Part shown: one piece after another, positions 43,501 through 52,274 of the stretch
Numbering within the stretch: the first letter of the stretch is position 1
Layout of the letters: the number at the start of each line of letters is the position of its first letter
Assembly (NCBI GenBank): GCA_964464925.1
Contig: CAYXLI010000003.1
Location: 124,001-188,000 of the forward strand
Length of the DNA: 64,000 nucleotides
Reading direction: 5' to 3'
Source: CAYXLI01 sp964464925
GTDB lineage: Bacteria > Acidobacteriota > Terriglobia > Bryobacterales > Bryobacteraceae
The notes under the pieces: model-generated
Told to the model about the DNA's origin: nothing
Database searches by the model: none
Seen by the model: the letters and a program-made list of their open reading frames with translations, nothing else
Program-made: the position numbers and the translations under genes

Positions 43501-43711
43501 CATCCTGGGCGTGTTTCCGTTGGTGATTGCCACGGGCGCAAGCTCCGCGGCCCGGCGCAGCTTGGGCACAGCGGTATTCGGAGGCATGCTGGCGGCTACG
43601 CTGTTGGCGGTCTTCCTTGTGCCCGTGTTGTACGTGCTGATCGAAGGCCTTGTGGAACGGCGGAGAGGACCGGCATCGCAACGTGGACCGGCACCGGAGA
43701 TGGCATCGTGA
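40568..43711 (+). CDS. RND multidrug efflux pump, HAE1 family (AcrB-like)
   Basis: The 1047-residue inner membrane pump begins M-A-K-F-F-I-D-R-P-V-F-A. It has twelve membrane helices and two large periplasmic loops. Helix 4 carries the proton-relay pair in G-I-V-V-D-D-A-I-V-V-V-E and helix 10 the lysine in G-L-A-A-K-N-A-I-L. Length and motifs match hydrophobe/amphiphile exporters. It starts six bases after the adaptor and its TGA overlaps the GTG start of the channel gene (GTGA), so all three are cotranscribed. Confidence 0.96.
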   Translation: MAKFFIDRPVFAIVIAIVIVILGLVSIPGLPVATYPEVVPPVVQITATYLGGNAQDLEKTVAQPIEEQLVGLDGMLYYLSSSANNGQMTISVTFKLGTNPDIAAVQTQNRVNVALPRLPPEVQRQGVIVKKVSSAFLMAVGLVSPDSRYDSLFLTNYAQINLVNQLGSLSGVGDSRLGSAQVYSMRVWVNPDKMSKLQLTATDISNAIQAQNRQNPAGAIGQAPAAKGTDFQFAVNAPGRLADASQFEDIIVRAQPDASVTRIRDVGRVELGSQTYSSFSRLNGKPSGNVIIYLSPGANAAETADAVRKYMEQAKQSFPAGMDYVIPYDSTMFVRAAISDVVVTLLEAIGLVILVVFIFLQNWRATLIPLLTVPVAVIGTFALFPLLGFTINITSMFGLVLAIGIVVDDAIVVVEAVQRHIDDGMSPRDATIRAMEEVSAPVVAIAFILSAVFIPVAFLGGISGQIYKQFALTIATSVLLSAFNALSLSPALSAMILKPHGPQKSLLARAFGQFNRAFDWTTDRYISGVVFLLRRSALVLVMLLILGGITGLLFRHLPAGFLPDEDQGAFFVSVRLPDGASTQRTDDATRKIEDVIRKLPGVDRYFVLGGLDIATGTSNSNVSTVITTLKPWEERTTAETQLTAILAKAQQGFYTVPEAFTFAFGLPPILGLSTTGGFQLMIEDRLGGDIQSLAHTADNLVDLTRRDPTLGPVISTFRPNVPAYRLDMDVAKLQTMGIPVPDAYNTLQTFLGGLYVNDFNVFGRTWQVLVQAEPEFRSRPTDVDRFYVRSNSGGMIPLGTVASVAPSSGPDVVYRYNRYRAIQLLGGPSPGHSSGDAVIAMEKLAKDLPSGYGYEWTGTTYQQKLAQGNEAAIFGFAAVLVFLFLAALYESWSIPFAVLFAIPLGIFGALVGIWTRSYAYDIYTQIGIVTLIGLAAKNAILIVEFAKESHERGQSIRDAALEAARLRLRPILMTSFAFILGVFPLVIATGASSAARRSLGTAVFGGMLAATLLAVFLVPVLYVLIEGLVERRRGPASQRGPAPEMAS

Positions 43712-45105
43712 GAAAAAGAGCAGCCCTGCTGATCGGTAGCGTCTTGCTGGCCGGATGTACGGTAGGCCCGCGTTACCAGCGGCCCAAGATCGACCTGCCG
43801 CAACAGTTCCGGTCCGCAACAGTTCCGGAGACGACGCCCTCAGTCGGCGATGTGAAGTGGGCCGAGGTCTTCGGAGACCCAACACTGGAGCAATTGGTCA
43901 ACACCGCGCTCCAACACAATTTCGACCTTGCCGCAGCGGCACAGCGCGTGGAGGAAGCGCGTGCGCAGGCAGGCATCGTACGGGCGAATCAGTTTCCATT
44001 TCTCGACGTACAGGGCGCGTTCACAGGGAGCCGCGGATCGTCCATCGGATCGGTTCGCTTTGTGCCTCGCGGAACGAACCTGAGCAGCGCATATACGCAA
44101 GCCGGCGCGGCGCTCTCCTGGGAATTGGATCTCTTCGGCAGACTCCGTAAGCTCACACAGGCTGCGCGCGCGCAGTATCTGGCGACCGAAGAGGCGCGGC
44201 GCGGCGTTACAGTAGCTTTGGTTGGCGACCTCACCAGCACGTACTTCGATCTGCTGGAGCGTGATCTCGAATTGGACATCAGTCGCAAGACGCGCGCCGC
44301 CGCCGAGGATAGTCTCCGGCTGGTTCAGTTGCGGCACGATCGTGGAGCCGCCACCGGCCTCGAACTCCATCAGGCCGAGCAGTTCCTCTACACCGCGACC
44401 GCACAAATCGCGGCAGTGCAGCGCGCCATCAATCAAACCGAAAACGCTCTGAGTCTGCTCTTAGGCCAAGCACCGTCTGAACAGCCGCGTGGCCGTCCGC
44501 TAACCGATATTCCGCTTCCGCGGCAATTGCCTGCAGGTCTGCCGTCCGCGCTTCTGACCCGGCGGCCTGACATTCGTGCGGCCGAACAGAACCTGATCGC
44601 GGCGAACGCGCAAATCGGCGCCGCACGCGCACTCTACTTTCCGCAGATCGGTCTCACGGCTTTCGCCGGTGGACAGAGCCGCGCTCTCGCCGACATCATC
44701 ACCGCTCCCGCTCGCGTTTATACAGTCGCGCCCTCAGCCTTGTTACCAATCTTTCACGCCGGCCAGATCCGCTCCCAGGTCCGTCTGACGGAAGCACAGC
44801 AGCGTGAACTTCTGGTCGCCTACCAGCGGTCTATATTCAGCGGCCTTCGGGATGTATCGGACGCCCTGGCCGGCCACACGCAAACCCGGGAGCAGCGGGC
44901 ACAACAGGAGTTACTCGTGCACGCGCTTTCCGAAAGTGCCAGGCTATCCACGCTCAGGTACCAGGGAGGCCTCGATAGTTACCTGCAGGTGCTCGATGCG
45001 CAACGCAATCTGTTCGCGGGCCAATTGCAATTAGCACAATTGCGACTGCAGGAATTGAATGCCGTCGTGCAGCTCTACCGCGCGCTCGGCGGCGGTTGGC
45101 AGTAA
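43708..45105 (+). CDS. Outer membrane efflux lipoprotein, NodT family (OprM-like)
   Basis: The 465-residue channel has a lipoprotein signal (L-L-A-G-C-T-V-G-P-R-Y-Q) and two TolC-type repeats: an alpha-helical barrel with V-E-E-A-R-A-Q-A-G and R-R-P-D-I-R-A-A-E-Q-N-L. It forms the trimeric exit duct of the tripartite pump. The GTG start overlaps the pump stop. Confidence 0.94.
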   Translation: MRKRAALLIGSVLLAGCTVGPRYQRPKIDLPQQFRSATVPETTPSVGDVKWAEVFGDPTLEQLVNTALQHNFDLAAAAQRVEEARAQAGIVRANQFPFLDVQGAFTGSRGSSIGSVRFVPRGTNLSSAYTQAGAALSWELDLFGRLRKLTQAARAQYLATEEARRGVTVALVGDLTSTYFDLLERDLELDISRKTRAAAEDSLRLVQLRHDRGAATGLELHQAEQFLYTATAQIAAVQRAINQTENALSLLLGQAPSEQPRGRPLTDIPLPRQLPAGLPSALLTRRPDIRAAEQNLIAANAQIGAARALYFPQIGLTAFAGGQSRALADIITAPARVYTVAPSALLPIFHAGQIRSQVRLTEAQQRELLVAYQRSIFSGLRDVSDALAGHTQTREQRAQQELLVHALSESARLSTLRYQGGLDSYLQVLDAQRNLFAGQLQLAQLRLQELNAVVQLYRALGGGWQ

Positions 45106-45114
45106 TCTGGGGTC

Positions 45115-45939
45115 ATGGATTGGCGTTTGCTGCACAATGCGTGCGCGGATGGTGACGCGCGCACGGTCGCTATTCTGCTGCATGCGGGCGCCGATCCGAA
45201 CCGCATCGCTCCCACGACGTGGCGGCAGGCGCCGCTTCATCGCGCGCTCGAATTTCGCATCACACATCCAAAGCACGAGGGCCACACTGAAGTAGTTCGC
45301 CTGCTGCTGGGCGCCGGAGCGGACGCGACGCTCCGCGCAACTGCACTCGACATGACTCCTTGGGAATTGGCTTGCTTTTGCGGCCTGTCCTCAGCAGAGC
45401 AGTTGCTTCGCCCCTATCAGGAACGCGCCTCGCCCCATCCGGAAGGCATGACGCAACTCTGGCTCGCCGCCGCATCTCGCTTGCCCGAAGAGACAGCCGG
45501 GTATCGGGTGCGTTTGCTGCTGAGCACCGGTGCGGATCCAAACGCAATCTGGAAGCATGCCACGCCGCTCATGATGGCGGCGGGCCATGCGCATCATCAT
45601 CAGGTTGCGGATGCTTTGCTCGAAGCAGGGGCGAATCCGAACATAGGCACTTCCCTGCTCCACGCCTGTTGTGACTGGCACCTGGAATATTTGCCCATCG
45701 CTATCGCTTACATGGCACACCACGGTTGGAACGTGAACGCCGCCGATCAGAACGGTGAAACGGCGCTGCACAAAGCGGCATTCCTGGGCAATACTGCGGC
45801 CGTGAAAGAACTTCTGGCCGTAGGCGCCGATCCTGCAATACGGGATTCGCAGAATAGATTGCCCGCTGATGTCGCGAAACATGGAAAAAAAGCGCCCGTG
45901 CTTGTTGTGCTCCAACAACGGCGTTCAGCAGGCAAGTAG
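45115..45939 (+). CDS. Ankyrin-repeat protein
   Basis: A 274-residue protein made of about six ankyrin repeats: L-L-H-N-A-C-A-D-G-D-A, A-P-L-H-R-A-L, T-P-L-M-M-A-A-G-H-A and T-A-L-H-K-A-A-F-L-G-N match the repeat consensus. No signal peptide is visible, so a cytoplasmic protein-binding role is likely. Its ATG lies nine bases after the efflux channel gene; TAATCT six bases before the ATG contains the previous stop, so it may be either cotranscribed or separately started. The partner is unknown. Confidence 0.88.
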   Translation: MDWRLLHNACADGDARTVAILLHAGADPNRIAPTTWRQAPLHRALEFRITHPKHEGHTEVVRLLLGAGADATLRATALDMTPWELACFCGLSSAEQLLRPYQERASPHPEGMTQLWLAAASRLPEETAGYRVRLLLSTGADPNAIWKHATPLMMAAGHAHHHQVADALLEAGANPNIGTSLLHACCDWHLEYLPIAIAYMAHHGWNVNAADQNGETALHKAAFLGNTAAVKELLAVGADPAIRDSQNRLPADVAKHGKKAPVLVVLQQRRSAGK

Positions 45940-45957
45940 AGAGCATTTAAAACTTGG

Positions 45958-45980
45958 CCGTAAAGGACTGCCGTTTACGG
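45958..45980. terminator. Hairpin between convergent genes
   Basis: CCGTAAA (45958-45964) pairs with TTTACGG (45974-45980) around nine bases. It lies between the ankyrin gene and the end of the AddA-like gene. There is no T-run on either strand, so terminator function is uncertain. Confidence 0.25.
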
Positions 45981-46050
45981 CGATCCTTCCGTGGTCGAGA
46001 CCATCGCCATTCCCGCCGCCGCCTTGCCGGTGCGGAATCGCGGCTGCAGT

Positions 46051-49000
46051 TTAAGAGACTTGGAAGGCGCCGACTTCTGCCGGACATGCATTCCGGAAGA
46101 ACTCGCATCGGTAGCACTGGTTCCCTGGCTTCACCGGAAACTGCATGGCGGCATGTGCCGCGCGAAATTCAGCCACTGCCTGTTGCGCGGCGTATCGCTG
46201 CAGCGGGCTCACGTCCACTTCCACCACTTCGTTCGGATGCAGGAAGTGCAGCACCGCCCGAGTCACCGGCTTTTGCAGCAATTTCTCCAGCGCAATCGCA
46301 TAAATCTGCAGTTGCATCGAATACGACTCGATGCGCCCCGGATCAACCGGAGATTCAATCGAATCGGTCTTGTAATCGACGATCGTGATTCCGCCGCCCT
46401 GTTCGAACCACAGATCGATCTGCCCGCGCAGAACCACGTCTTCTAACTCGAGCAGGACATCGAACTCCTTGCCGGATCGCTTTGCTCTTGCGGCCTGTTG
46501 GCCCAGCAGACTCGCCGTAAACCTTCCAGCCAATTCGACCGCCCTGTCTACCGGGGCCTCGACCGGCACACCCGCCAGAATCTGGTGTACTTGCGTGCCC
46601 ATCTCGCTCGCATCCAACTCTCCGCTATCGGCCGGCGGCGGGTCTGCGTCAAAATCGAACTGCACTTTCTGCCGCTCTCCGTTCCATCCCAGATAACGCG
46701 CCAGATAATATTTGCGCGGGCATGTGTGAAACAGGCTGATCGAAGTGACCGATGCCGTCGCATCGTATTGGTCAGGCCCGGTCAGCGGTTCGAGCTCCAG
46801 CACGCCGTTCTCGGCAACCCCTGCCACGCTTGCCTTGTCAAATTGCGGCAAGTCGGCCTCTGACTCGACTCTCTGATCCAGCAGCCCCTTCATCCGCAGC
46901 TTCGGCACAATGGAATCCCAGCGCTGCTGTATCTTCGACCCCTGCTTCCGCGAGAAGCTAAGGAACATGCGCCGCTCCGCGCGTGTCATCGCCACATACA
47001 GCAGCCGGTTCTCCTCTTCTTCGCACCGCGCCGTGCGCGCATCCGTAATCTGCACGTGCGCCACATCGCTGCATCCGCGGTCTGCTTCCGGCAGACGCCA
47101 CCGCACGCCGATCCCGAACCGCCTGTCGAACGCGATTGTCGGGACGCTCTCCTTCATCGACCGGTGCAGCGAAGGCAGGAAAACAACCGGAAACTCCAGG
47201 CCCTTCGATTTGTGAATCGTCAGCAGCCGCACCGCGTTGCCGATATCGTTCGGCGGCGCTTCGGCTTCCGGACTGAAGTTGCTCAGATACGCAAGGATTC
47301 CCGCAATGGACGACGGCGAGGCAGCCCACTGATTGCGTATGATCGCCAGAAGCTTCTCGATATTGGATCGCGCCCGTACCGGGATGCCTTCTTCGTAGCC
47401 AGACCGGTCCAGTAGCCTGCGCAGAAGCCGGTCGGGACTTACCGTCTCCCGCAATGCCCTTAGCTCACGAAGCAGAACGCCCGCCTCGGTCCCCGCAATC
47501 GCCTGCCACAACGAATGCGCATGCAACCGGAGACGCAGCATCTCCTCGTCGCCCATGCCGATCAGCGGAGATCGCAACAATCCGGCCAGCGCATATTCGT
47601 CCTTCGGATCGTCGATCGCCCGGAGCGCCTGCATCAGGTCCATTACTTCGCGCGTACCGAAGAAGGACCTTCCGCCCAGCACGATACTCGGCACTCCCGC
47701 ATCGTCCAATGCATGCTGCAGCGGAACCATCGCACCGTTCGTGCGCGTCAGAATCGCAATTTCCGAATACTTGTGCCCTTCGGCGATGAGCTTCTGAATG
47801 CGTGCTGCAATCCAGCGCACTTCCAGAGCCTCTGCCTGCCATTCCTCGGGCTGCCAGACCGTGGTCACTTCGACTGCGGGCGAGGCCTCCTCGTCCTCAG
47901 TAACGAGAGTGTGCGGATCAATCCCCTTCACCCCCTCGAACACCTCGTTCACAGCTTCGAGGATTTCCCCTCTGGAGCGGTAATTGCGCCGCAGCTCATC
48001 CACGTGCTTTCCATGTTCCAGCAGTGCCTGCCGGTACTCGTGAAACAGCCCGGGCTCGGCGTGCCGGAATCCGAAGATGGATTGGTTCACATCGCCCACA
48101 GCGAAGAAATTCGATGGCCGCCGGATCAGTGACAGCAATTCCCACTGCAGCGGATTCGTATCCTGCAGTTCGTCCATCAGGATAAACTCGAAACTGTTCT
48201 GAACCTTCTCCCGCAACTCAGGCTGCTCTCGCAACAGCCGGATCGTGTCTTCTTCGATATCGGCAAAATCCAACAGCGACCGCGCGCGCTTGCGCTGACG
48301 GTAGGTCTGGTCCAGAACGCGTAGAGCCGCAGTGATCAACTGTCTCTGTGGCGTGCGCAATGCCGTGAGAAGTTCGGCCCGGAACTTCTTGATATCGTCC
48401 TGCGATGCCCAGGCCGCACTGTCCTTTTTCAAAGGGCTGGACCCCACGTGCATCCGCGTGACCAGGCTCAGGTGCGTCTCGGTCAGCGGACACGCGAGCG
48501 CCAGAAACTCGGCCGCGGCAGTCTCCACCTGATCGTGATATCCCCTCTGCCTGTCGGTCGCCTTCGCCGGAACGTTGTCCAGGATGCGCCGGCAGAGTTG
48601 CCGGAAGTTCTGCAGACTCGCGTCAGGATCGGCGGAACGGAGCAGGGAGGCATCATCGAACGATGCCCCGGTCACGCGTACTTGCTCGTAAATCTCCACC
48701 AGCGAGCGCGCAATATCCGGCAGCTTCCCATCGCCGAACGTCGAAACCGCAAGGCTCCGCAGAAACTTCCCGACCTGTTCAGGCTGCTCCTGGTACAGCG
48801 CCTCCAATACCGCATGCGCGCATTCCAGGCGAAGCGATTCCGCCGTGCCCTCATCCGCCACCTGGAACTGCGGGTCTACTCCTGCGGCAATTGCATTCTC
48901 CCGCAGCAACCTCGCACAGAATCCATCGATCGTCGAGACCCAGGCGTGTTCGATCTCCGCGCGCAGCGTTGCGTTGTTCTCGAAAACTTTGATGAGGCGC

Positions 49001-49200
49001 TGCTGGATCTCGGTGGCGGCTTTCTCCGTAAACGTGATCGCCAGGATGCGCCGTAGCGGCACCCCCTTCTGCTCCACCAGCCAGCGGAAGCGCTCGATCA
49101 GTACGCGCGTTTTCCCGGATCCCGGTCCGGCAATGACGCAGACGTCCTGCCCCAACCGTTGTGCGGCGGCTTCCTGGATTTTGCTTAGCGCGATTCTCAT
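46051..49200 (-). CDS. addA: AddA-like UvrD-family helicase with C-terminal Fe-S nuclease domain
   Basis: The 1049-residue protein carries a full helicase set: A-G-P-G-S-G-K-T, D-E-L-Q-D-T-N-P, R-N-Y-R-S, I-H-K-S-K-G-L-E-F and A-M-T-R-A-E-R-R. The C-terminal 250 residues form a PD-(D/E)XK nuclease: F-H-T-C-P, G-Q-I-D-L-W, V-D-Y-K-T and Q-L-Q-I-Y. Cysteines in F-H-T-C-P and C-Y-R-C-E-F-F-R-N-A-C make a four-cysteine cluster as in Fe-S nucleases. With the 49197 gene it should resect double-strand breaks for recombination. The ATG at 49200 overlaps the upstream stop (ATGA); a longer frame to 49275 is rejected. Confidence 0.88.
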   Translation of the reverse strand: MRIALSKIQEAAAQRLGQDVCVIAGPGSGKTRVLIERFRWLVEQKGVPLRRILAITFTEKAATEIQQRLIKVFENNATLRAEIEHAWVSTIDGFCARLLRENAIAAGVDPQFQVADEGTAESLRLECAHAVLEALYQEQPEQVGKFLRSLAVSTFGDGKLPDIARSLVEIYEQVRVTGASFDDASLLRSADPDASLQNFRQLCRRILDNVPAKATDRQRGYHDQVETAAAEFLALACPLTETHLSLVTRMHVGSSPLKKDSAAWASQDDIKKFRAELLTALRTPQRQLITAALRVLDQTYRQRKRARSLLDFADIEEDTIRLLREQPELREKVQNSFEFILMDELQDTNPLQWELLSLIRRPSNFFAVGDVNQSIFGFRHAEPGLFHEYRQALLEHGKHVDELRRNYRSRGEILEAVNEVFEGVKGIDPHTLVTEDEEASPAVEVTTVWQPEEWQAEALEVRWIAARIQKLIAEGHKYSEIAILTRTNGAMVPLQHALDDAGVPSIVLGGRSFFGTREVMDLMQALRAIDDPKDEYALAGLLRSPLIGMGDEEMLRLRLHAHSLWQAIAGTEAGVLLRELRALRETVSPDRLLRRLLDRSGYEEGIPVRARSNIEKLLAIIRNQWAASPSSIAGILAYLSNFSPEAEAPPNDIGNAVRLLTIHKSKGLEFPVVFLPSLHRSMKESVPTIAFDRRFGIGVRWRLPEADRGCSDVAHVQITDARTARCEEEENRLLYVAMTRAERRMFLSFSRKQGSKIQQRWDSIVPKLRMKGLLDQRVESEADLPQFDKASVAGVAENGVLELEPLTGPDQYDATASVTSISLFHTCPRKYYLARYLGWNGERQKVQFDFDADPPPADSGELDASEMGTQVHQILAGVPVEAPVDRAVELAGRFTASLLGQQAARAKRSGKEFDVLLELEDVVLRGQIDLWFEQGGGITIVDYKTDSIESPVDPGRIESYSMQLQIYAIALEKLLQKPVTRAVLHFLHPNEVVEVDVSPLQRYAAQQAVAEFRAAHAAMQFPVKPGNQCYRCEFFRNACPAEVGAFQVS

Positions 49201-51833
49201 CCCGCAGCCTCGGTCTGCTCGGCCCCGGCCGCGGCATCGTACCGGCAGCCGGCGTTCATCGCGCAGTACTGGCAATACTTCACGTCACTCGGCCTCGGTT
49301 CGATCACACCGTGATGGATGTCCTGGATCACTCGCAGCGTAGTCTGCACAGCCTGGTCAATCTGCTCTCGAAGAACTTCGGGCGCGCACGACATCCTTAG
49401 CCGCTCGGCCGAAGACGCCTCCGTCACCCACCCCGAAAACTTCGGCTTACCGCGCACCCCGGCGTACACCATGCCGCCGTGTTCGAAATCCCCGAATTTC
49501 GGCAGCGCTCGCAGATACAGGCCGCCTTGCACGCGGCTCCCCGCCTCATGCTCGTCCTGATACTTCTCCGCCTTCGCGGAATATTTATAATCCACTACCA
49601 ACGCCTGTCCGGCCGGCAGCAGGTCGATGCGGTCGATTCTGCCCGTAATCGTGTAACCTTCCAGATCGAGTTCGAACCCGTTCTCGTAGAGTGATTCGCC
49701 CCTCGGATGCAGTCGCGCATCATCGAGTGCGGCCTTCAGATTCTCCAGCATTTCCAGCCGTACCGCTTCCGTACGGTAGCCATCGGGAACCCCATTCCCG
49801 CTGGTGTGTTTCACAAACTCTTCGGCGAACGCTTCGTGCAGCGGCAAACCGTCGCGTACTACTCTTTCCAGCGTTCCATGCACGATCGAACCCTGCACGA
49901 GCGCATTCAGCCGGGCCCACGGCCTGTCCGGCGCCTCGCTCAGACGCAGCGTCTCTGCCGCAAAGAACTGGAACGGGCACGACAGGAATTTCTCAATAGA
50001 AGAGGCCGAGAACTTCCGGAACCGGTTCTCCAGGTGAATCCGCAACTCGTCATCGTAAAGAATAGGGAACGGTAGCGGAGCAGGTTTCCTCTTCGCGAGC
50101 GGTCGCGCCGTCTTCGCACTCCCGGTAACGATGCCATGGCGGCTCAAGTACTCCCGCAGGAAGAATGACTCCAGATTGGCATCGCCCTTTGCGTTCATCT
50201 TGGGATAGCTGAGGAATAACTTCTCCGTCGCGCGCGTACACGCTACCGCAAACAGGAAAGCCTCTTCCTCTTGACGCTGCTCCGTCGTTTTCACCGGCAC
50301 GCCTCGCGTCTGTAGCTTGCGGCGCTGCACATCCGGCAGAACGGGGTTCTCGGGGTGATAGCGCGGAAATTCCTGTTCCAGCAAGCCGCACAGAAACAGG
50401 ACCGGCAACTTCCACTGCCGCGCTTCGTATGCGTCCAGCACATGCACCACATCCCGCCGGTGATCCGGTACGCGCAGCGTGGAGCCGTCAATCACCATCT
50501 CCAGCAAACGCAGGAACTCCAGGGCAGGTATCGGAGCCGCGCCTTCAAACAACTCTCCGGCCTCTGCGCAGGCTTGGTCCCAGGCATGGAACGCAGCCGC
50601 GTACTGCCGTTGTTCCAGGGCCCGTTCGTGCGAAATCTGATCCCCAGGCCGCGGCTTGCGTACCAGCGCCGTAAGGGACCGGAATCGCTGAGCCCACTCC
50701 GCAGGGCCCGCTGTTCGCTGAGCCGCTCGCTCCAATGCAGCCAGGCTTTCGAACAGGTCTTTCCGTTCACCGGGGTGAATCTCGCGTAACGCCGCCACTC
50801 CCTTCGCCGGTATCTGTTCCAGAATGCGATGCGTGAAACCGGGCGAAGCCTCCGGGCAGCAAGGAGACGACAGCGGTTGTACCAGGTCCTCGAAATCCGC
50901 GCCGCTCAGCACCGCCCTCGTCGATTCCAGTAAATACCGGATGACGGCATGCTGACTTAGAGGCTGGCCGAAATAGAAGCGTGCAGGAATCCCGAACCGC
51001 TCCAGCGCGGTTCGCAACGCGGGCACCCACGCATTTTCGGTCCGGACCACAATGCCGATCTCCCGGAACGCCCGCCCGGCTGCACGCTCTTCCATCACGC
51101 GCCGTGCAATCTCCACACACTCCTGGTCCATCGTAGGCGCCGCAAAGCAAGCCGGCTGCACTCCCGCCAGGTCCGTTGGCAACTGCGGCAACTTCGAAGG
51201 CTGCCCCGGATCCCATCCCTCCGGAAGCGTTACCTTCACCGGACATCGCTTCTCCAGCGCTTCCAGCAGAGCCCACTCCGGGGGCGTAAAGGAATAAAAC
51301 CCCGCAAACAGGAACGTGGAAAATCCGCTTAAATCCGCATCGGCCATTCGTTCTGCGGCGATCTTCAGACGGTCCCGCGCGAACACCCATTTCCGCTCCG
51401 CCATTCGCTTCTCCACGAACTGGCAAACAGACCGGAACTCTCCCTCATCCAGCAAATTGCTCCATGCGCCTGCCGCGGATAGTTCCTCGATTGCACGCGC
51501 CACCGATCGCCGGAATCCCACAAACTCCTTCACCCCGGCATACTGCGGGAGCGGTTGGGTGCGCAACGCCTCGTCCACAAGCGACTCAATGCCGCCCACA
51601 GGCGCCAGAGGCACCTCCGGCGCTAATTCACTCACGAATTTTGAGAAAGTCGCGACCGTATTCGGTCGAAATACCAGCCCTTCGCGTGCCAATTGATTGC
51701 GGAGATGCTCCGCCATTGTCGTGGTGGGCAGAAGGATCCGGCAGCTTGTTTCGCCCCGTCGCAGAGCTGCGCGCAATTCCTCCACTACCCGGGAGGTTTT
51801 GCCGCTTCCCGGCGGGCCAAACAGAAGCTCCAT
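49197..51833 (-). CDS. addB: AddB-like nuclease/helicase-related protein with Fe-S cluster
   Basis: The 878-residue protein starts M-E-L-L-F-G-P-P-G-S-G-K-T, a Walker A as in AddB, and has a weak motif VI (V-A-C-T-R-A-T-E-K-L). Other helicase motifs are not obvious, so the ATPase may be structural. The C-terminus is a PD-(D/E)XK nuclease with F-L-S-C-P-F-Q-F-F, G-R-I-D-R-I, V-V-D-Y-K-Y and C-Q-Y-C-A-M-N-A-G-C, giving the four cysteines of an iron-sulfur cluster. It is first of the pair and overlaps addA. TATACT lies 14 bases before the start. Confidence 0.87.
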   Translation of the reverse strand: MELLFGPPGSGKTSRVVEELRAALRRGETSCRILLPTTTMAEHLRNQLAREGLVFRPNTVATFSKFVSELAPEVPLAPVGGIESLVDEALRTQPLPQYAGVKEFVGFRRSVARAIEELSAAGAWSNLLDEGEFRSVCQFVEKRMAERKWVFARDRLKIAAERMADADLSGFSTFLFAGFYSFTPPEWALLEALEKRCPVKVTLPEGWDPGQPSKLPQLPTDLAGVQPACFAAPTMDQECVEIARRVMEERAAGRAFREIGIVVRTENAWVPALRTALERFGIPARFYFGQPLSQHAVIRYLLESTRAVLSGADFEDLVQPLSSPCCPEASPGFTHRILEQIPAKGVAALREIHPGERKDLFESLAALERAAQRTAGPAEWAQRFRSLTALVRKPRPGDQISHERALEQRQYAAAFHAWDQACAEAGELFEGAAPIPALEFLRLLEMVIDGSTLRVPDHRRDVVHVLDAYEARQWKLPVLFLCGLLEQEFPRYHPENPVLPDVQRRKLQTRGVPVKTTEQRQEEEAFLFAVACTRATEKLFLSYPKMNAKGDANLESFFLREYLSRHGIVTGSAKTARPLAKRKPAPLPFPILYDDELRIHLENRFRKFSASSIEKFLSCPFQFFAAETLRLSEAPDRPWARLNALVQGSIVHGTLERVVRDGLPLHEAFAEEFVKHTSGNGVPDGYRTEAVRLEMLENLKAALDDARLHPRGESLYENGFELDLEGYTITGRIDRIDLLPAGQALVVDYKYSAKAEKYQDEHEAGSRVQGGLYLRALPKFGDFEHGGMVYAGVRGKPKFSGWVTEASSAERLRMSCAPEVLREQIDQAVQTTLRVIQDIHHGVIEPRPSDVKYCQYCAMNAGCRYDAAAGAEQTEAAG

Positions 51834-51858
51834 CGTTTTCCAGCTTCAGTATATCCGG

Positions 51859-52230
51859 CTATTCCGAAGAGTTGGCGAGACGCCCCGGACCGAACGACTG
51901 AACCGCGTCCTGTTCGTCCTCATACGTTTCGAAAAAGATCTCCAGGCGTGTTACATGGAACATTTCTTTCAGCTTTCGCGAAGGCTTCAGGAATTTGACG
52001 ACGCCTCCCCGGTCGGCAACCGATGCGTGCACGGAAACCAGTTCTCCCACCCCCGCACTGTCCGCTCCGTGGACGCCGCCTAAATCCAGAACAATCCATC
52101 GGTGGCCCTCGTCAAAGACACGGTCTACGGTCCCCCTTAGGAACTCGGCCTCCGCTCCCATAGTCAGCCGCCCGGCCAGTCCCAGGATTGTTACAGCGCC
52201 GCATTGCCTTTCGCTAATGTCCAGGCCCAT
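51859..52230 (-). CDS. STAS-domain protein (anti-sigma factor antagonist-like)
   Basis: A 123-residue single STAS domain beginning M-G-L-D-I-S-E-R-Q-C-G-A-V and containing W-I-V-L-D-L-G-G-V and the segment D-S-A-G-V-G-E-L-V, whose serine is the site of phosphorylation in SpoIIAA/RsbV-type proteins. It may control an anti-sigma kinase by partner switching; none is in the window. A GTG at 52251 would extend it by seven residues; neither start has a strong ribosome binding site. It lies 25 bases before the AddB-like gene on the same strand. Confidence 0.88.
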   Translation of the reverse strand: MGLDISERQCGAVTILGLAGRLTMGAEAEFLRGTVDRVFDEGHRWIVLDLGGVHGADSAGVGELVSVHASVADRGGVVKFLKPSRKLKEMFHVTRLEIFFETYEDEQDAVQSFGPGRLANSSE

Positions 52231-52274
52231 ATTGGCTTCACATTTTCGCACAATTTACAGCAAATGCAATGGCC

